A stretch of DNA of 47,547 bases from Planctomycetaceae bacterium (GCA_016795145.1 JAEUII010000337.1:1-47547); one strand, 5' to 3'; positions 36,172-45,385 are shown, counted from the first letter of the stretch. Notes: generated from the letters alone by a model not told the origin. Made by a program: numbers and translations.

Positions 36172-37569
36172 TCACGACATTGATGGACGCTGGTCCGTAT
36201 TCCCCTGCGACCTGCAAAGAAAAGCGAAGAGGCTTTGACACGCAACCTGCAGAGCCCTGTCGGACGATAGCGAAGAGAGCCCAGCGAAAATCGACGGTTC
36301 TGTCTGCCTGTATCGCCCAAGCGAACAGACCAGACGGTTGAAACTAATGCACTCATCCCGACAGATGGTGATAAAGACGTTTCGAGCATGCTCGTAACTG
36401 CCAGCCATCAACTCGCGTACTCGAACGCGGATGATGTTGTCGAGCTCAGCGTCGTCCCGATAATCTGCCTCATCGTCATCGCTGACGAATTCCATGTAGG
36501 TCTGGAGCACTTCGAACGCTGCCGGAAACAGAGTCGCCACCTGGCTGATTTCATTCAACCAGACATCGGGCTGATCAATGTATCGGCGAAGAATCTCGAA
36601 CAGGCGATTCGTGAAGTCGGTCGCTGCTGAATGCAGTCTCTCTGTCAGCAGTCTTATGAGCGGCAGAGGTGACACGGTCAGGCGTCCCTTATCGTGGACA
36701 ATCGTCAAAAGATCGAGTCTGTCGAACTCACTCCGCAATGATCGCTCCAGCACGGCGAGTTTTGAAATCTCCTCTCGAATTGACCTGCTCAACTGTTCGG
36801 CCCATGGATGCTTAACAAACAGTGCGTAGTTCAGAATCTCCAGCTGAGTTCTGACGAAACTCGTGTAGTCGTCCTGTCTCAGTGCCACTCGAAGCTCTTC
36901 AAACTCCTCGTTCAGCTGCTGCCAGCGTCCCTGTTCACAAAGCAGAAGCCACCGGACCTGAATACAACGACGCAAAGTCGGCGAAGAGGTGACAGATTTC
37001 TGAATCTGTCTGAGGGTCAACGAGTCCGTAAGTCGTCGAACAAATCCTGATTCATAGCGATAGAGCTTCCACAATCGTCCGTCGTTCGGAAAGCGATTGA
37101 TCGCTTCAAGAATCGTCTGGAAATGAGCATCCTCGGCGGTTGGCTGGAGCATCTTCTGCATCCAGTACAGCATGAGTGCCACTGTGGCCGACGCATTTCG
37201 CTCCCAGTACAGACGCATGCGGTCAATCTGCGATTCTGATGGGTTCACCTCAAACTCGGACCACAGCGCAAAATGATCTTCGACATGCCGCTGCGAGCGG
37301 ATCGGCGACGGCGCACCTGCAGGCACAGCGGTCGGCGATTTGAACCAGGCAAACGAATCTGCAGGTTCGTGGTGCAGTTGCTTCAGCCGCGCCTCGTACA
37401 CAGCTCGTATTCTCTGAAATTCTGCCGGACGGGTCTCCGGTGAGTATTTTCGGAGAAGTCGAGCGTAGATCTTTCTCAGATCTGCTCGATCCGTCTGACT
37501 CGAAAGCATGTTGAGATCATGCTCAAGGGAAGTCGCGTGGAAGTTCTCTTCGAATTCAGACTCCGTCAT
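36172..37569 (-). CDS. Degenerate J-domain-like helical protein
   Basis: The 465-residue protein has a segment at ~25-65 (RADLRKIYARLLRKYSPETR, then FQRIRAVYEARL) that parallels helices II and III of a J-domain, but the diagnostic HPD reads Y-S-P-E, so Hsp70 stimulation is unlikely. The remainder is helical, rich in Arg, Glu and Leu, with no membrane segment or known family. Its start codon overlaps the stop of the upstream gene (ATGA), so the two are a translationally coupled pair. Function unknown. Confidence 0.72.
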   Translation of the reverse strand: MTESEFEENFHATSLEHDLNMLSSQTDRADLRKIYARLLRKYSPETRPAEFQRIRAVYEARLKQLHHEPADSFAWFKSPTAVPAGAPSPIRSQRHVEDHFALWSEFEVNPSESQIDRMRLYWERNASATVALMLYWMQKMLQPTAEDAHFQTILEAINRFPNDGRLWKLYRYESGFVRRLTDSLTLRQIQKSVTSSPTLRRCIQVRWLLLCEQGRWQQLNEEFEELRVALRQDDYTSFVRTQLEILNYALFVKHPWAEQLSRSIREEISKLAVLERSLRSEFDRLDLLTIVHDKGRLTVSPLPLIRLLTERLHSAATDFTNRLFEILRRYIDQPDVWLNEISQVATLFPAAFEVLQTYMEFVSDDDEADYRDDAELDNIIRVRVRELMAGSYEHARNVFITICRDECISFNRLVCSLGRYRQTEPSIFAGLSSLSSDRALQVACQSLFAFLCRSQGNTDQRPSMS

Positions 37570-38588
37570 TGCCCAGGATCCGAACTGACAGCGAAGTTGA
37601 GGCGCGACACTTCAGATCCCGATCTTCGTTGTGCCAGCAACGCCCCAAGACCAGCGTCGCGAAGTCGCCCTTGACGAACATCGTTCACGATAAGACCGGG
37701 AACAAAGAACCGAGGACGAACTGGGGCAGGTACCGACCCGAATCGCTGGATCGAAGCGGCGTAGATGGCAGCAATTACAATGATCACAAAAAGAGTAATG
37801 ACCAGTTTGCGAACCGCGTCGACTGCCGAGAACGACGATGCCTGAGCAGGCTTATTCTCAAAAGTCCATGTGTCGCCGTCCAATTTCGCCCGTAAGGCTG
37901 CCGATGCCTGCGTCACTGTGAATGAAACACGTGGAGCCGACGCAGTCGCCCGCACGGGCTGTCGCAGATTCTCGGGATCATTCGCAAACAAACGGTGTAC
38001 GGACATAAGAGGCAACAAACCCGGAGCAGCCTCTGCAATGGACTGCCAGTCGCCCCAGATCACGTTCCCATCCGCCCGTTTCTTTTGCTGCACAAAGACC
38101 TTTCTTCTAAGGTGCTCAGCCGCTTCCTGTGGCGGAAGCAGAAAGCACCGCGAGATCTCATCAATCGTTTCAAGATTGTCCCCTTCCTCAACATTCACCT
38201 TACGAAGGGCAACCGGGGCAAAGTCGAGGCCTTTCTCCAGCACATTCAACCGCCATGCCACGGGCGGAATATGTTCCAGATGAGTCCGGAGTTCCTGCCA
38301 GACTTTCCGCCGCTGAACCGGTTCAAGAAAGAAGAAATCTCGAACGAAGGATGCGACCAGTGCCTCTGCCAGACCTTGATCAAACTGGTGGTCTGCAACG
38401 CAGTTTTTGTCAGAGCGCCCCGCGACTCTGTCGATCGCAGAAATCTCGAGCAGACCGGGATCAAAGTCGGCCTGAAGCAGCCTGCGACAAATTGATTGGT
38501 GCGTCTCGCCTGCCTTACCGTCCTGAGAAGCAGGCAAGCCCAGCAAATCGCGAGTCGCCTGCTGTACCCTCGATCCCAGCTCAGACAT
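37566..38588 (-). CDS. Single-span membrane protein of unknown function
   Basis: The 340-residue protein is hydrophilic for the first ~255 residues (FVRDFFFLEPVQRRKVWQEL, RCFLLPPQEAAEHLRRKVFV), then has one membrane helix (LVITLFVIIVIAAIYAASI) and a short C-terminal part rich in Arg (RPRFFVPGLIVNDVRQGRLR). No family is recognised. It is the first gene of the pair with the J-domain-like protein. The adaptor-like pair suggests membrane-anchored recruitment of a partner (inference). Confidence 0.72.
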   Translation of the reverse strand: MSELGSRVQQATRDLLGLPASQDGKAGETHQSICRRLLQADFDPGLLEISAIDRVAGRSDKNCVADHQFDQGLAEALVASFVRDFFFLEPVQRRKVWQELRTHLEHIPPVAWRLNVLEKGLDFAPVALRKVNVEEGDNLETIDEISRCFLLPPQEAAEHLRRKVFVQQKKRADGNVIWGDWQSIAEAAPGLLPLMSVHRLFANDPENLRQPVRATASAPRVSFTVTQASAALRAKLDGDTWTFENKPAQASSFSAVDAVRKLVITLFVIIVIAAIYAASIQRFGSVPAPVRPRFFVPGLIVNDVRQGRLRDAGLGALLAQRRSGSEVSRLNFAVSSDPGQ

Positions 38589-38706
38589 TCACCAACTCCC
38601 GAAAGCAGTAACCATGAAATCGCACTCTCTGCGACGCCGTGGTGATCTTCGTCTTCCCCCTTCCCCCCGTCAATCATCCATTATTCTGCCACGTTGACAC
38701 AGTGTC

Positions 38707-38733
38707 GACATTTGCAAGTGGACGTTTGCAAGT
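38707..38733. repeat. Tandem 14-base direct repeat in divergent promoter region
   Basis: GACATTTGCAAGT at 38707-38719 and GACGTTTGCAAGT at 38721-38733 repeat with a 14-base period. They lie between the divergent genes starting at 38588 and 38862, where binding sites for a regulator would be expected. Confidence 0.5.
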
Positions 38734-38861
38734 CGACGAAGTGACTGCCGTACTCGTCCATCATTCAATTCGCATTCGCTGCAGGATAAAGTGCGATCGC
38801 TGTGCAACAACCTGTGGAGTACGATTCACTCCGCGTTCGCCTGAATCAGGATGCCGACAAG

Positions 38862-39599
38862 ATGTTTCCACGTCGCGAAACTGGGCTGAGTAGTCTTCAC
38901 CGAGCCAACATCGTCACATGTGTCTCGTGGCTGGCCCTGTTTCTGTTCGCAGGACCAGGTCACGCAGTTTTTGCAGATGACGCTCCCAATCCAAAATGGG
39001 AACCAGACATCCAGGCGATCGAGAAGAAGGTCACCAGCGGTCAAACGAAAAAGAACGGATACGTCTTTGTCGGAAGCTCCAGTATTCGGTTGTGGAAACT
39101 GGACACCAGCTTCCCGAAGTTACCGGTCTCCAATCACGGATTCGGTGGGTCAGTCCTGAGTGATTCAGTGGACTACTTTGATCGACTCGTCACAGCGGCT
39201 GAACCACAGATCATTGTCGTCTACGCCGGTGACAATGATGTCGCAGCAGGGAAAAAGCCCGAGACCATCGCGGATGATTTCCAAGAGTTCCTCGGCCTTG
39301 TTCATTCAAAGGTCCCCAGTTGCAAAAAGGTCATCTATATCTCCATCAAGCCAAGTGTGAAGCGATGGGCGATGGCCGACACGATGCAGAAAACCAATCG
39401 GCTGATCAAGGATCTGTGCACAGCCGATGAAAAGGCGGAGTTCCTGGATATCTGGCCTCTCATGCTGAACGCCGACGGAATGCCTCGACCAGAGCTGCTC
39501 GCTGAAGACGGCCTGCACCTGAATGAAGCGGGATACACCATCTGGAACGATGCCCTGCGACCATTGCTAACTCTGGAAGCAGCAGCACTCAAACAGTGA
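38862..39599 (+). CDS. Secreted SGNH/GDSL-family hydrolase
   Basis: The 245-residue protein has a signal peptide (ANIVTCVSWLALFLFAGPGH, cleavage near AVFA-DD). SGNH blocks are visible: block I VFVGSSSIRLW (nucleophile Ser), block II glycine in NHGFGGSVLSD, block III VYAGDNDVAAG (Asn), and block V DGLHLNEAGY (Asp and His). Such enzymes are esterases or lipases, often deacetylating glycans. ATG 38862 is chosen because the signal peptide begins there; the frame is open from a GTG at 38802. Confidence 0.92.
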   Translation: MFPRRETGLSSLHRANIVTCVSWLALFLFAGPGHAVFADDAPNPKWEPDIQAIEKKVTSGQTKKNGYVFVGSSSIRLWKLDTSFPKLPVSNHGFGGSVLSDSVDYFDRLVTAAEPQIIVVYAGDNDVAAGKKPETIADDFQEFLGLVHSKVPSCKKVIYISIKPSVKRWAMADTMQKTNRLIKDLCTADEKAEFLDIWPLMLNADGMPRPELLAEDGLHLNEAGYTIWNDALRPLLTLEAAALKQ

Positions 39600-40080
39600 A
39601 CGCAGACGCCTCCCAGAAAAGGCGAGAGGGAAGCGTTAACTTCCCGATACCCCACACACCCGTCCGACGTCCACGTCTGTGTCCAAGTCGCAGGCAGTCG
39701 CGCAACTCGGTGGGCTGACGCCCGACCGCTCGCCTTTCTTGATTGCAATGCAAGTCGCCCTGTGTGCGAAACAGGTGCGATTTCACGGGATTTTGCGGAA
39801 AAGGCAACCGGCATGTTTCCTCGCTCGGGAAGTTCGGTGAAATCCGGCGTTCGCGTTTGGGGATCGTTCGAACGGCGATACAATTCTGCGTCGCTTTGGG
39901 GAGCCCGTTCGAATCGAGCCTGACAGATTCGTTCGAATGATGCTCACCAGGCAAGTCGCTGGTGTCTCAGAAGAAGCTCTCTGAACCGGCGATCATGGAA
40001 AAGGCTTTGACCGGATGTCGGCCTGGGTCGATATCCGGTTTCTTTTTGAATCCACCTGTTTGAACTGGGCGAGTGTACCT
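39600..40080 (+). other. Intergenic region upstream of purA
   Basis: A 481-base gap without a convincing gene. The purine-gene leader probably lies in its last part. The only structured element seen is the terminator-like hairpin at 40010-40047. Confidence 0.5.
40010..40047 (+). terminator. Terminator-like hairpin just upstream of purA
   Basis: Arms ACCGGAT (40010-40016) and ATCCGGT (40033-40039) around a 16-base loop, followed by TTCTTTTT. It ends 33 bases before the proposed purA start, so it could be a transcription attenuator or a terminator of upstream read-through. Confidence 0.5.
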
Positions 40081-41373
40081 GTGCCAGCAACTTCGGTCAT
40101 TGGATTGCAGTGGGGCGATGAAGCCAAAGGCAAAATCGTCGACCTCCTCACAGAGAAGCATGACATTGTTGTTCGCTATCAGGGCGGTAACAACGCGGGT
40201 CACACGGTCAAGTTCGACGGACGAACCTATAAGCTTAGCCTGCTGCCAACGGGTGTTCTTCAGTCGCATGTGAAATCCGTTATTGCTCCCGGCGTTGTCG
40301 TCAATCCACTGGCGCTGTTGAAGGAACTGGATGGGCTCGCCGCTGGTGGCCACGACTGTTCTTCCCGACTGATGGTCAGCGACCGTGCTCACGTGATCTG
40401 TCCGTGGCACCTGCTGGAAGAAGCAGCACTCGAAAAATCACGAGGCCGTGAGGCGATCGGCACGACAGGCCGAGGCATCGGGACCTGCTACCGCGAAAAG
40501 GTCGGACGCACGCACGCGATTCGCATCGGGGACCTTATCGTTCCGGAAGTCTTCGCTTCCAAGGTTCGCCAGATCGTTCCCTTCAAGCAGAAGGTTCTCA
40601 GCGCGCTGGATCCGGAATGTCCGGTCATGGACGCAGAACAGATCATCGCAGAATACTCTGCGGCGGCGGATCGCATTCGCCCGATGGTCGCTGATACGAC
40701 GACCTACCTTTTGGATGCACTCGAACAGAACAAGTGGATTCTGTTTGAGGGTGCTCAGGGAAGTCTGCTGGACGTTGACCACGGCACATTCCCGTATGTC
40801 ACATCATCCAACAGCTCCGGCTGCGGAATTCACAGCGGAAGCGGAATTCCGGAACGCTCGATTGTGAAAATGATCGGCGTGGCCAAGGCTTATACAACTC
40901 GAGTCGGTGGCGGACCATTCCCATCAGAGCTCGACAATGAAATCGGCAATCGGATCCGAATCGCCGGAAATGAATTCGGAACAGTGACCGGACGTCCTCG
41001 CCGCTGCGGCTGGTTCGACGCCGTCGCAACTCGCTACAGCGCACGAATCAGTGGTGTTGACTCCATCACGATCGCACTGCTGGATGTGCTCAGCGGTTTC
41101 GATGAAGTGTGTATTTGCGAAGCGTACGACATCAACGGCCGAATCACACGTGATCTGCCAAGTCGATGTGAAGACCTCGCAGCCGCCCGGCCAGTGCTTC
41201 GAAAGGTGCCCGGCTGGAAGGAAGACATCTCCGGCATCACGGAGTTTTCCAAACTACCTCCAACCGCTCAGCAATACTGCCGAACGATTGAAGAGATCGT
41301 TGGACGACCCGTGGAATTCGTCTCCGTCGGCCCCGACCGCGCCCAGACGATTCACATGGCACCACGCAGCTAA
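40081..41373 (+). CDS. purA: Adenylosuccinate synthetase
   Basis: The 430-residue enzyme matches PurA in length and motifs: GTP-binding [72 protein letters not shown] and the C-terminal [11 protein letters not shown]. It makes adenylosuccinate from IMP and aspartate using GTP, the committed step to AMP. The GTG at 40081 gives a normal N-terminus ([10 protein letters not shown]); the ATG at 40015 would read through a terminator-like hairpin. Confidence 0.97.
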   Translation: MPATSVIGLQWGDEAKGKIVDLLTEKHDIVVRYQGGNNAGHTVKFDGRTYKLSLLPTGVLQSHVKSVIAPGVVVNPLALLKELDGLAAGGHDCSSRLMVSDRAHVICPWHLLEEAALEKSRGREAIGTTGRGIGTCYREKVGRTHAIRIGDLIVPEVFASKVRQIVPFKQKVLSALDPECPVMDAEQIIAEYSAAADRIRPMVADTTTYLLDALEQNKWILFEGAQGSLLDVDHGTFPYVTSSNSSGCGIHSGSGIPERSIVKMIGVAKAYTTRVGGGPFPSELDNEIGNRIRIAGNEFGTVTGRPRRCGWFDAVATRYSARISGVDSITIALLDVLSGFDEVCICEAYDINGRITRDLPSRCEDLAAARPVLRKVPGWKEDISGITEFSKLPPTAQQYCRTIEEIVGRPVEFVSVGPDRAQTIHMAPRS

Positions 41374-41562
41374 TTCGCCCCATCACAACCCGAAACGTCA
41401 GTGAGGGATCAAAACGCGACACGGGGATCCACAATCATCCCTCGCTGACGCAGCGGGTTGAGATGAGCCCCATTCAGCAGCGGAGCATCGTTTTGCCCCA
41501 CCGCCCGACAAAAACCAATCCACACTGCGACGCGTGCTGATCATCGTTGCTAAACTATCGGC

Positions 41563-42951
41563 ATGCTTGTCGACCTGAATGACACGATCGTTGCCCTGGC
41601 ATCTGCCCCCGGCCCCGCCCTGCGCGGGATCGTGCGAATCAGTGGCGACCGCTGTGCCGAACTCATCGCTTCGCTGTTCAAACCAAATGCAGACTCGACG
41701 AACTGGCGCGAAAGCCGAGTCCCCCGCCGATGGACAGGACGGATCCACTTACTGGCGGCCGACGTGACATTCGACGCCGCGTTATCGTTCTGGCCGACCA
41801 GCAGAAGCTATACGGGTCAGGTGATGGGCGAGTTTCATCTAGTCGGCTGCGAACCGCTCCTTGATGCACTTCTGGCGGAACTGTGTCGCCGAGGTGCCCG
41901 GATGGCACAGCGCGGTGAGTTTACTCTGCGAGCATTTCTGTCGGGACGTATTGATCTCGTTCAGGCCGAAGCCGTGCTTGGCGTCATCGAAGCGGCCGAT
42001 CATGAAGAACTGCAAAAAGCGTTGTCGCAACTTGGCGGTTCGGTCACGGAACGACTGAAAGCACTTCGAGGCGATCTGATTGCTCTGCTGGGCGATCTTG
42101 AAGCGGGTCTGGACTTTGTCGAGGAAGACATTGAGTTCATCACGAGCGAACAGATTCTTCAGCGACTGGAACGCGCCGTTAATCTGGTGAATCATCTGCT
42201 GCGAGATTCTTCCGCTCGACTTCCGGCCGGGTACCGGCGACGAGTCGTTCTGGCCGGCCTTCCAAATGCCGGCAAGAGTACTCTGTTTAATGCGTTGATC
42301 GGCGAAGACAAAGCGATCGTGTCATCCATTCCGGGAACGACTCGCGATTACGTTTCCGCGATGATGATGCTTGATGCGATTCCGATGGAACTGATCGACA
42401 CCGCCGGCTGGGAAATATCCTCCGACGTGATCATGACGACGGCTCAGAGTCAGCGCAGCGAACAAGTGGCTTCAGCCGACCTGGTCATCTGGTGCAGATC
42501 GTCCGATCTGCATGGTGATGATCGCAGTCTGGACCTGGAGCGATATTCAGAGCTGAAGGAGAAAGGCACACCGCTCCTGTTGCTGGAAACTCGTGCGGAC
42601 TTGAATCAGAACACCCGCCACGACAACCCACAAGTTCCCGATCATCGAGTTTCCGTCATCACGGGACAGGGAATCCCGGAACTTCACGCCACGCTTCGAT
42701 CACGACTCTCATCCACCAACATCGCGCGCTCAGAACTGCTCGCATCAACAGCCGTTCGATGCCGTGACAGCCTGCAGAAGTCCGTGGATTGCCTCCAGCG
42801 AGCCATCGCAGCAACGGAGACTCAAGCCGGACACGAACTGGTCTCCATGGAGATCCGCGAAGCACAGTACGAACTCGCCACCGTCGTCGGCGAAGTTTAC
42901 ACCGACGACATGCTGGACCACATCTTCAGCAACTTCTGCATCGGCAAGTAA
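41563..42951 (+). CDS. mnmE: tRNA uridine-5-carboxymethylaminomethyl modification GTPase
   Basis: The 462-residue protein has the N-terminal tetrahydrofolate-binding domain (TIVALASAPGPALRGIVRIS), the helical domain (RGEFTLRAFLSGRIDLVQAEAV), an inserted G domain with P-loop GLPNAGKST (~231-239), PGTTRDYV and DTAGW, and the invariant C-terminal F-C-I-G-K. The G4 motif reads TRAD rather than NKxD. MnmE with MnmG modifies the wobble uridine of several tRNAs. Read in the same direction as purA, 189 bases downstream. Confidence 0.97.
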   Translation: MLVDLNDTIVALASAPGPALRGIVRISGDRCAELIASLFKPNADSTNWRESRVPRRWTGRIHLLAADVTFDAALSFWPTSRSYTGQVMGEFHLVGCEPLLDALLAELCRRGARMAQRGEFTLRAFLSGRIDLVQAEAVLGVIEAADHEELQKALSQLGGSVTERLKALRGDLIALLGDLEAGLDFVEEDIEFITSEQILQRLERAVNLVNHLLRDSSARLPAGYRRRVVLAGLPNAGKSTLFNALIGEDKAIVSSIPGTTRDYVSAMMMLDAIPMELIDTAGWEISSDVIMTTAQSQRSEQVASADLVIWCRSSDLHGDDRSLDLERYSELKEKGTPLLLLETRADLNQNTRHDNPQVPDHRVSVITGQGIPELHATLRSRLSSTNIARSELLASTAVRCRDSLQKSVDCLQRAIAATETQAGHELVSMEIREAQYELATVVGEVYTDDMLDHIFSNFCIGK

Positions 42952-43198
42952 CAGTGTAGAGCCATTGTCCTCAATGGCTCGAAGCCAAGCATGGACGCGG
43001 TTCCGTGGCAGCCGTAGAGGCATCGCATTCCGTAGTGGATCTTGCTAAAGACCCTAAACTACAGCCCCTTCCCTCCCCTCGCCCCGCATCGGGGAGAGGG
43101 GCCGGGGGTGAGGGGGCCGCATGCTTGCCGAGTCAATTCAATGTTCCGGGCGGTAGCTCGCATCCGGTCAAGCGCATTGCCCTTGTTGAACGATTGTG
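42952..43198. other. Intergenic region after mnmE
   Basis: No gene is seen. The only structured element is the GC-rich hairpin at 43075-43101. The region marks the start of the accessory, repeat-rich end of the window. Confidence 0.4.
43071..43115. repeat. GC-rich hairpin repeat
   Basis: CCCCTCGCCCC (43075-43085) and GGGGAGAGGGG (43091-43101) pair with one mismatch around GCATC, followed by GGCCGGGGGTGAGGG. Elements of this shape recur in intergenic DNA of many planctomycetes and proteobacteria. It might also end mnmE transcription, but there is no T-run. Confidence 0.7.
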
Positions 43199-43452
43199 CG
43201 CCTCAGGCCGTGCCGGATCGCGGTCTGCGCCGATCACGAAAATCTGTCGCTGAAGGACAGTTTGTGGCTTAACATAAGAAGGTCCGGCTCGCATTTTCGG
43301 ATGGCAACTCTATCGAACTCGCCGCTTGACCTGCGATTCGCTGCTCACTGCCAACTGAAAACTGATTCCTGCCGCCTTCCGCGGCCATGCTTTTCCCAAG
43401 GACGTCGCCAGCCACAAGCCACAACCGGGCTTCTTGAACACAGGCCTTGCCC
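43199..43452. repeat. Direct repeat copy 1 (~254 bp)
   Basis: Starts CGCCTCAGGCCGTGCC and ends near ACAGGCCTTGCCCT. It matches copy 2 at 46445-46698 over its full length, with roughly 25 differences by eye, several clustered near 43408-43425. On the minus strand its start overlaps the 3' end of the broken four-helix-bundle gene. Confidence 0.9.
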
Positions 43453-43464
43453 TCGTGCATGGCC

Positions 43465-43517
43465 TCGTGCTCGTGCTCAGCGCAGCGGTGCTCGTTATCG
43501 TAATCGATGTCAGCATC
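43465..43517 (-). repeat. EHEHE-coding tail repeat, original copy
   Basis: On the minus strand this 53-base unit reads GATGCTGACATCGAT, then TACGAT, then AACGAGCACCGCTGCG and GAGCACGAGCACGA. It is the source of the copy inserted at 43816-43862. Confidence 0.8.
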
Positions 43518-43815
43518 ATACGCTGCAACCGACTCGGCGACACCATCGACTTTCATCGCCATCCGAGTCAGCATCGCCACGATCCGGTGTAGCATCGCTT
43601 TCATCGAAGCATCATCCTGAACCTTGATGCCTTTGGTCGTCAACAATACATCCTGAATCGCAGCACACTCCAGCGCCGAACCTCGTGCAATGTCCAGAAA
43701 CCGAGCACGATCTTTGAGGCTACGTTTGCCGTTGCCCTCGGCAATATTTAGCGGGATCGATTGTGCAGCGCGAAGCCATTGATCGCGAGCATCTGGCAAT
43801 TCTTCGGCGCGGACA

Positions 43816-43862
43816 TCGTGCTCGTGCTCAGCGCAGCGGTGCTCGTTATCGATGTCAGCATC
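43816..43862 (-). repeat. EHEHE-coding tail repeat, inserted copy
   Basis: Forty-seven bases identical to the unit at 43465-43517 apart from a missing TACGAT. It lies inside the 74-base insertion that breaks the four-helix-bundle gene. Confidence 0.85.
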
Positions 43863-43988
43863 GCATGTCGATGAAGCCCTTCAAGTGGTTGTGCCGCCTC
43901 GAATGAACGAGCTACGTAATCGATCGATAAACGATAGACGTCGAGTCGTTCGTGGTCGAAGGATTGCTCAGTCATCAGAGCGGGTTCC

Positions 43989-44038
43989 GATTACGATTAC
44001 GAGCACCGTCGCTACGCGACTGAGCACGAGCACGAGGG
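43989..44038 (+). repeat. EHEHE-coding repeat, diverged copy in opposite orientation
   Basis: GATTACGATTACGAGCACCG followed by GAGCACGAGCACGAGG on the plus strand could code DYDYEHRRYATEHEHEG. It lies just upstream of the broken four-helix-bundle gene and is inverted relative to its tail. No attached gene is seen. Confidence 0.7.
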
Positions 44039-44169
44039 CTGTTTGCAAGAATGACGGCAATCACCCGGTTGCGGCGAGCGACGCTGTAAAGTGTGAGAAA
44101 CGAACCACCGCAACTCGGCGTGCTTCGCTTTGTTCGGCAACAGTGTTGCAAAGCCTGCATACTTACACA

Positions 44170-44553
44170 TCACCGTTCTGGATCGAACGATTCAAACGAG
44201 ACCCGTCCGCGCTGAACGTAAAAGCCGGTATCCATTCGATAAAAGAATGCTCTGCCAAGAAAAATATCCGACCAGGATCGGTCCTCTTGTTCCAATTCCG
44301 GAGCGGGTGCATCTTGCGATTCAGGCTGTTCTCCCAAATGCTGCTCCATGTCGTAAGCCTTCTTCATGAATTCGACGAATTCAAGATCCTCCTGAGTTGC
44401 CATCAATCCCGACATTTCGTCGAACTCGTGTTTCCTGAGGAATTCGACAAACTGTTTTATCGTTCGGTCAGGCCATGTAACCCACCACCCACCAAATGCG
44501 AGAAGCGACACAAAAATGAGCAGCGCGCGGAGGAAAAATCGAAAACGTTTCAC
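44170..44553 (-). CDS. Small single-span membrane protein of unknown function
   Basis: The 127-residue protein starts at a GTG (V-K-R-F-R-F-F-L-R), giving a membrane helix ALLIFVSLLAFGGWWVTW close to the N-terminus. An acidic hydrophilic domain follows (FVEFLRKHEFDEMSGLMATQ, DLEFVEFMKKAYDMEQHL, then a Glu/Asp/Pro stretch) and ends FYVQRGRVSFESFDPER. The frame is open to 44700, but that extension crosses the palindrome at 44609-44646 and looks non-coding. No family is recognised. Confidence 0.6.
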   Translation of the reverse strand: MKRFRFFLRALLIFVSLLAFGGWWVTWPDRTIKQFVEFLRKHEFDEMSGLMATQEDLEFVEFMKKAYDMEQHLGEQPESQDAPAPELEQEDRSWSDIFLGRAFFYRMDTGFYVQRGRVSFESFDPER

Positions 44554-44920
44554 AAGACAGGTCGCTAAGCATGTGCTGGGACAAGTAAGTCTGTAGACGA
44601 ACGAATTGCGATCTATGCGGCGGGCGATTAGCCGACGCATAGATCGTGCGTTGAACTTTGCCGCTTTGTGAGCGGTGTGGGCTCTTGCGGGATTCATCAC
44701 GGTGGCGAATCCTCTGACGGTGCAATTTACCGGTGGGGGACGGCGTTGTCACCCCTTGTTTGGCTGGCGAATGTTGCAAGCACCGTTCCATGTTTGACTG
44801 CTGACGGGATTGAAGCAGTTGTTGTGGCGGGCGCCGGAGGCCCGCTGACCGATTTGTGGCAGTGTCGCTGATTCTTGGGCTTGAGAGGACAGACGCAGCG
44901 AAGCTCTGTGTGGGGGCGGA
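44554..44920. other. Intergenic, repeat-bearing region
   Basis: A 367-base gap between two minus-strand genes. It holds the palindrome at 44609-44646 and a short GC hairpin (GCGGGC...GCCCGC near 44827-44846). No gene is supported. Confidence 0.5.
44609..44646. repeat. Palindromic hairpin element
   Basis: Perfect 11-nt arms CGATCTATGCG (44609-44619) and CGCATAGATCG (44636-44646), extended by CGG/GCC inside after one mismatch, with GCGATTA in the loop. REP-like in form. Confidence 0.8.
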
Positions 44921-45385
44921 TCAACTTACCTGCGTCTCGGCAGCACGCTTCGTTGCCGCAGGATGGACCTGCATGACTGCCGTTCTGGTATCAGCACCGA
45001 GTGCATCCAGCAATCGACTGGCTCGCTCCAATGTGATGCCGTGGTATTCGTTGCGTTCGTCACGGGAGACTTGAGACTCGTGAACACCCAGCCGCTCCGC
45101 AAGTTCCCTTTGCGTCATCCCCTGAGAAATTCGCAGGGCGACAAACAGACGCCCCATCCCGTCGAAGTTTCTTACTTCATCAAACTCACCGCGTTTCAGG
45201 CGTTCATAGCTCTGAACCTCTTCCTTCAGCTGCAAATGAAACGACTGAATTGGATCCAGAACACGTTTGACCTCTTCTTTTGAAAGGTTGAGTTCTTTCA
45301 ATTGTTTTTCCTGCTGTCGAAGACGCTGAGATTCGTCTTTCAGACGCTGGACGGCTTCCTGGTATTCTGCTTCATTTCGAATCAT
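44921..45385 (-). CDS. XRE-family HTH protein, candidate antitoxin
   Basis: The 154-residue protein has an N-terminal coiled coil (YQEAVQRLKDESQRLRQQEK and onward to ~65), then a Cro/C1-type helix-turn-helix: LRISQGMTQRELAERLGVHE, SQVSRDERNEYHGITLERAS. The length and layout, with helix bundle first and HTH last, are those of HigA-like or NTase-associated antitoxins. Its start overlaps the stop of the nucleotidyltransferase-like gene (ATGA), so the two are coupled, with the enzyme gene first. A likely operator is the palindrome at 45973-45986. Confidence 0.85.
   Translation of the reverse strand: MIRNEAEYQEAVQRLKDESQRLRQQEKQLKELNLSKEEVKRVLDPIQSFHLQLKEEVQSYERLKRGEFDEVRNFDGMGRLFVALRISQGMTQRELAERLGVHESQVSRDERNEYHGITLERASRLLDALGADTRTAVMQVHPAATKRAAETQVS

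Larger units (their letters stand above)
43269..43975 (-). pseudogene. Four-helix-bundle (S23/IVP-like) gene, frameshifted by an insertion
   Basis: The 5' part (from ATG 43975) reads MTEQSFDHERLDVYRLSIDY, then FEAAQPLEGLHRHA, the start of a four-helix-bundle protein of the 23S rRNA intervening-sequence type. The continuation (ARDQWLRAAQSIPLNIAEGN, then RARFLDIARGSALECAAIQD) lies in another frame from about 43793. The two are separated by 74 extra bases flanked by ATGC. The insert contains a 47-base copy (43816-43862) of the gene's own tail (43465-43517) minus six bases. The tail codes DYDNEHRCAEHEHE. The second frame then runs into direct repeat copy 1 and stops at 43269. Probably inactive. 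Confidence 0.85.
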
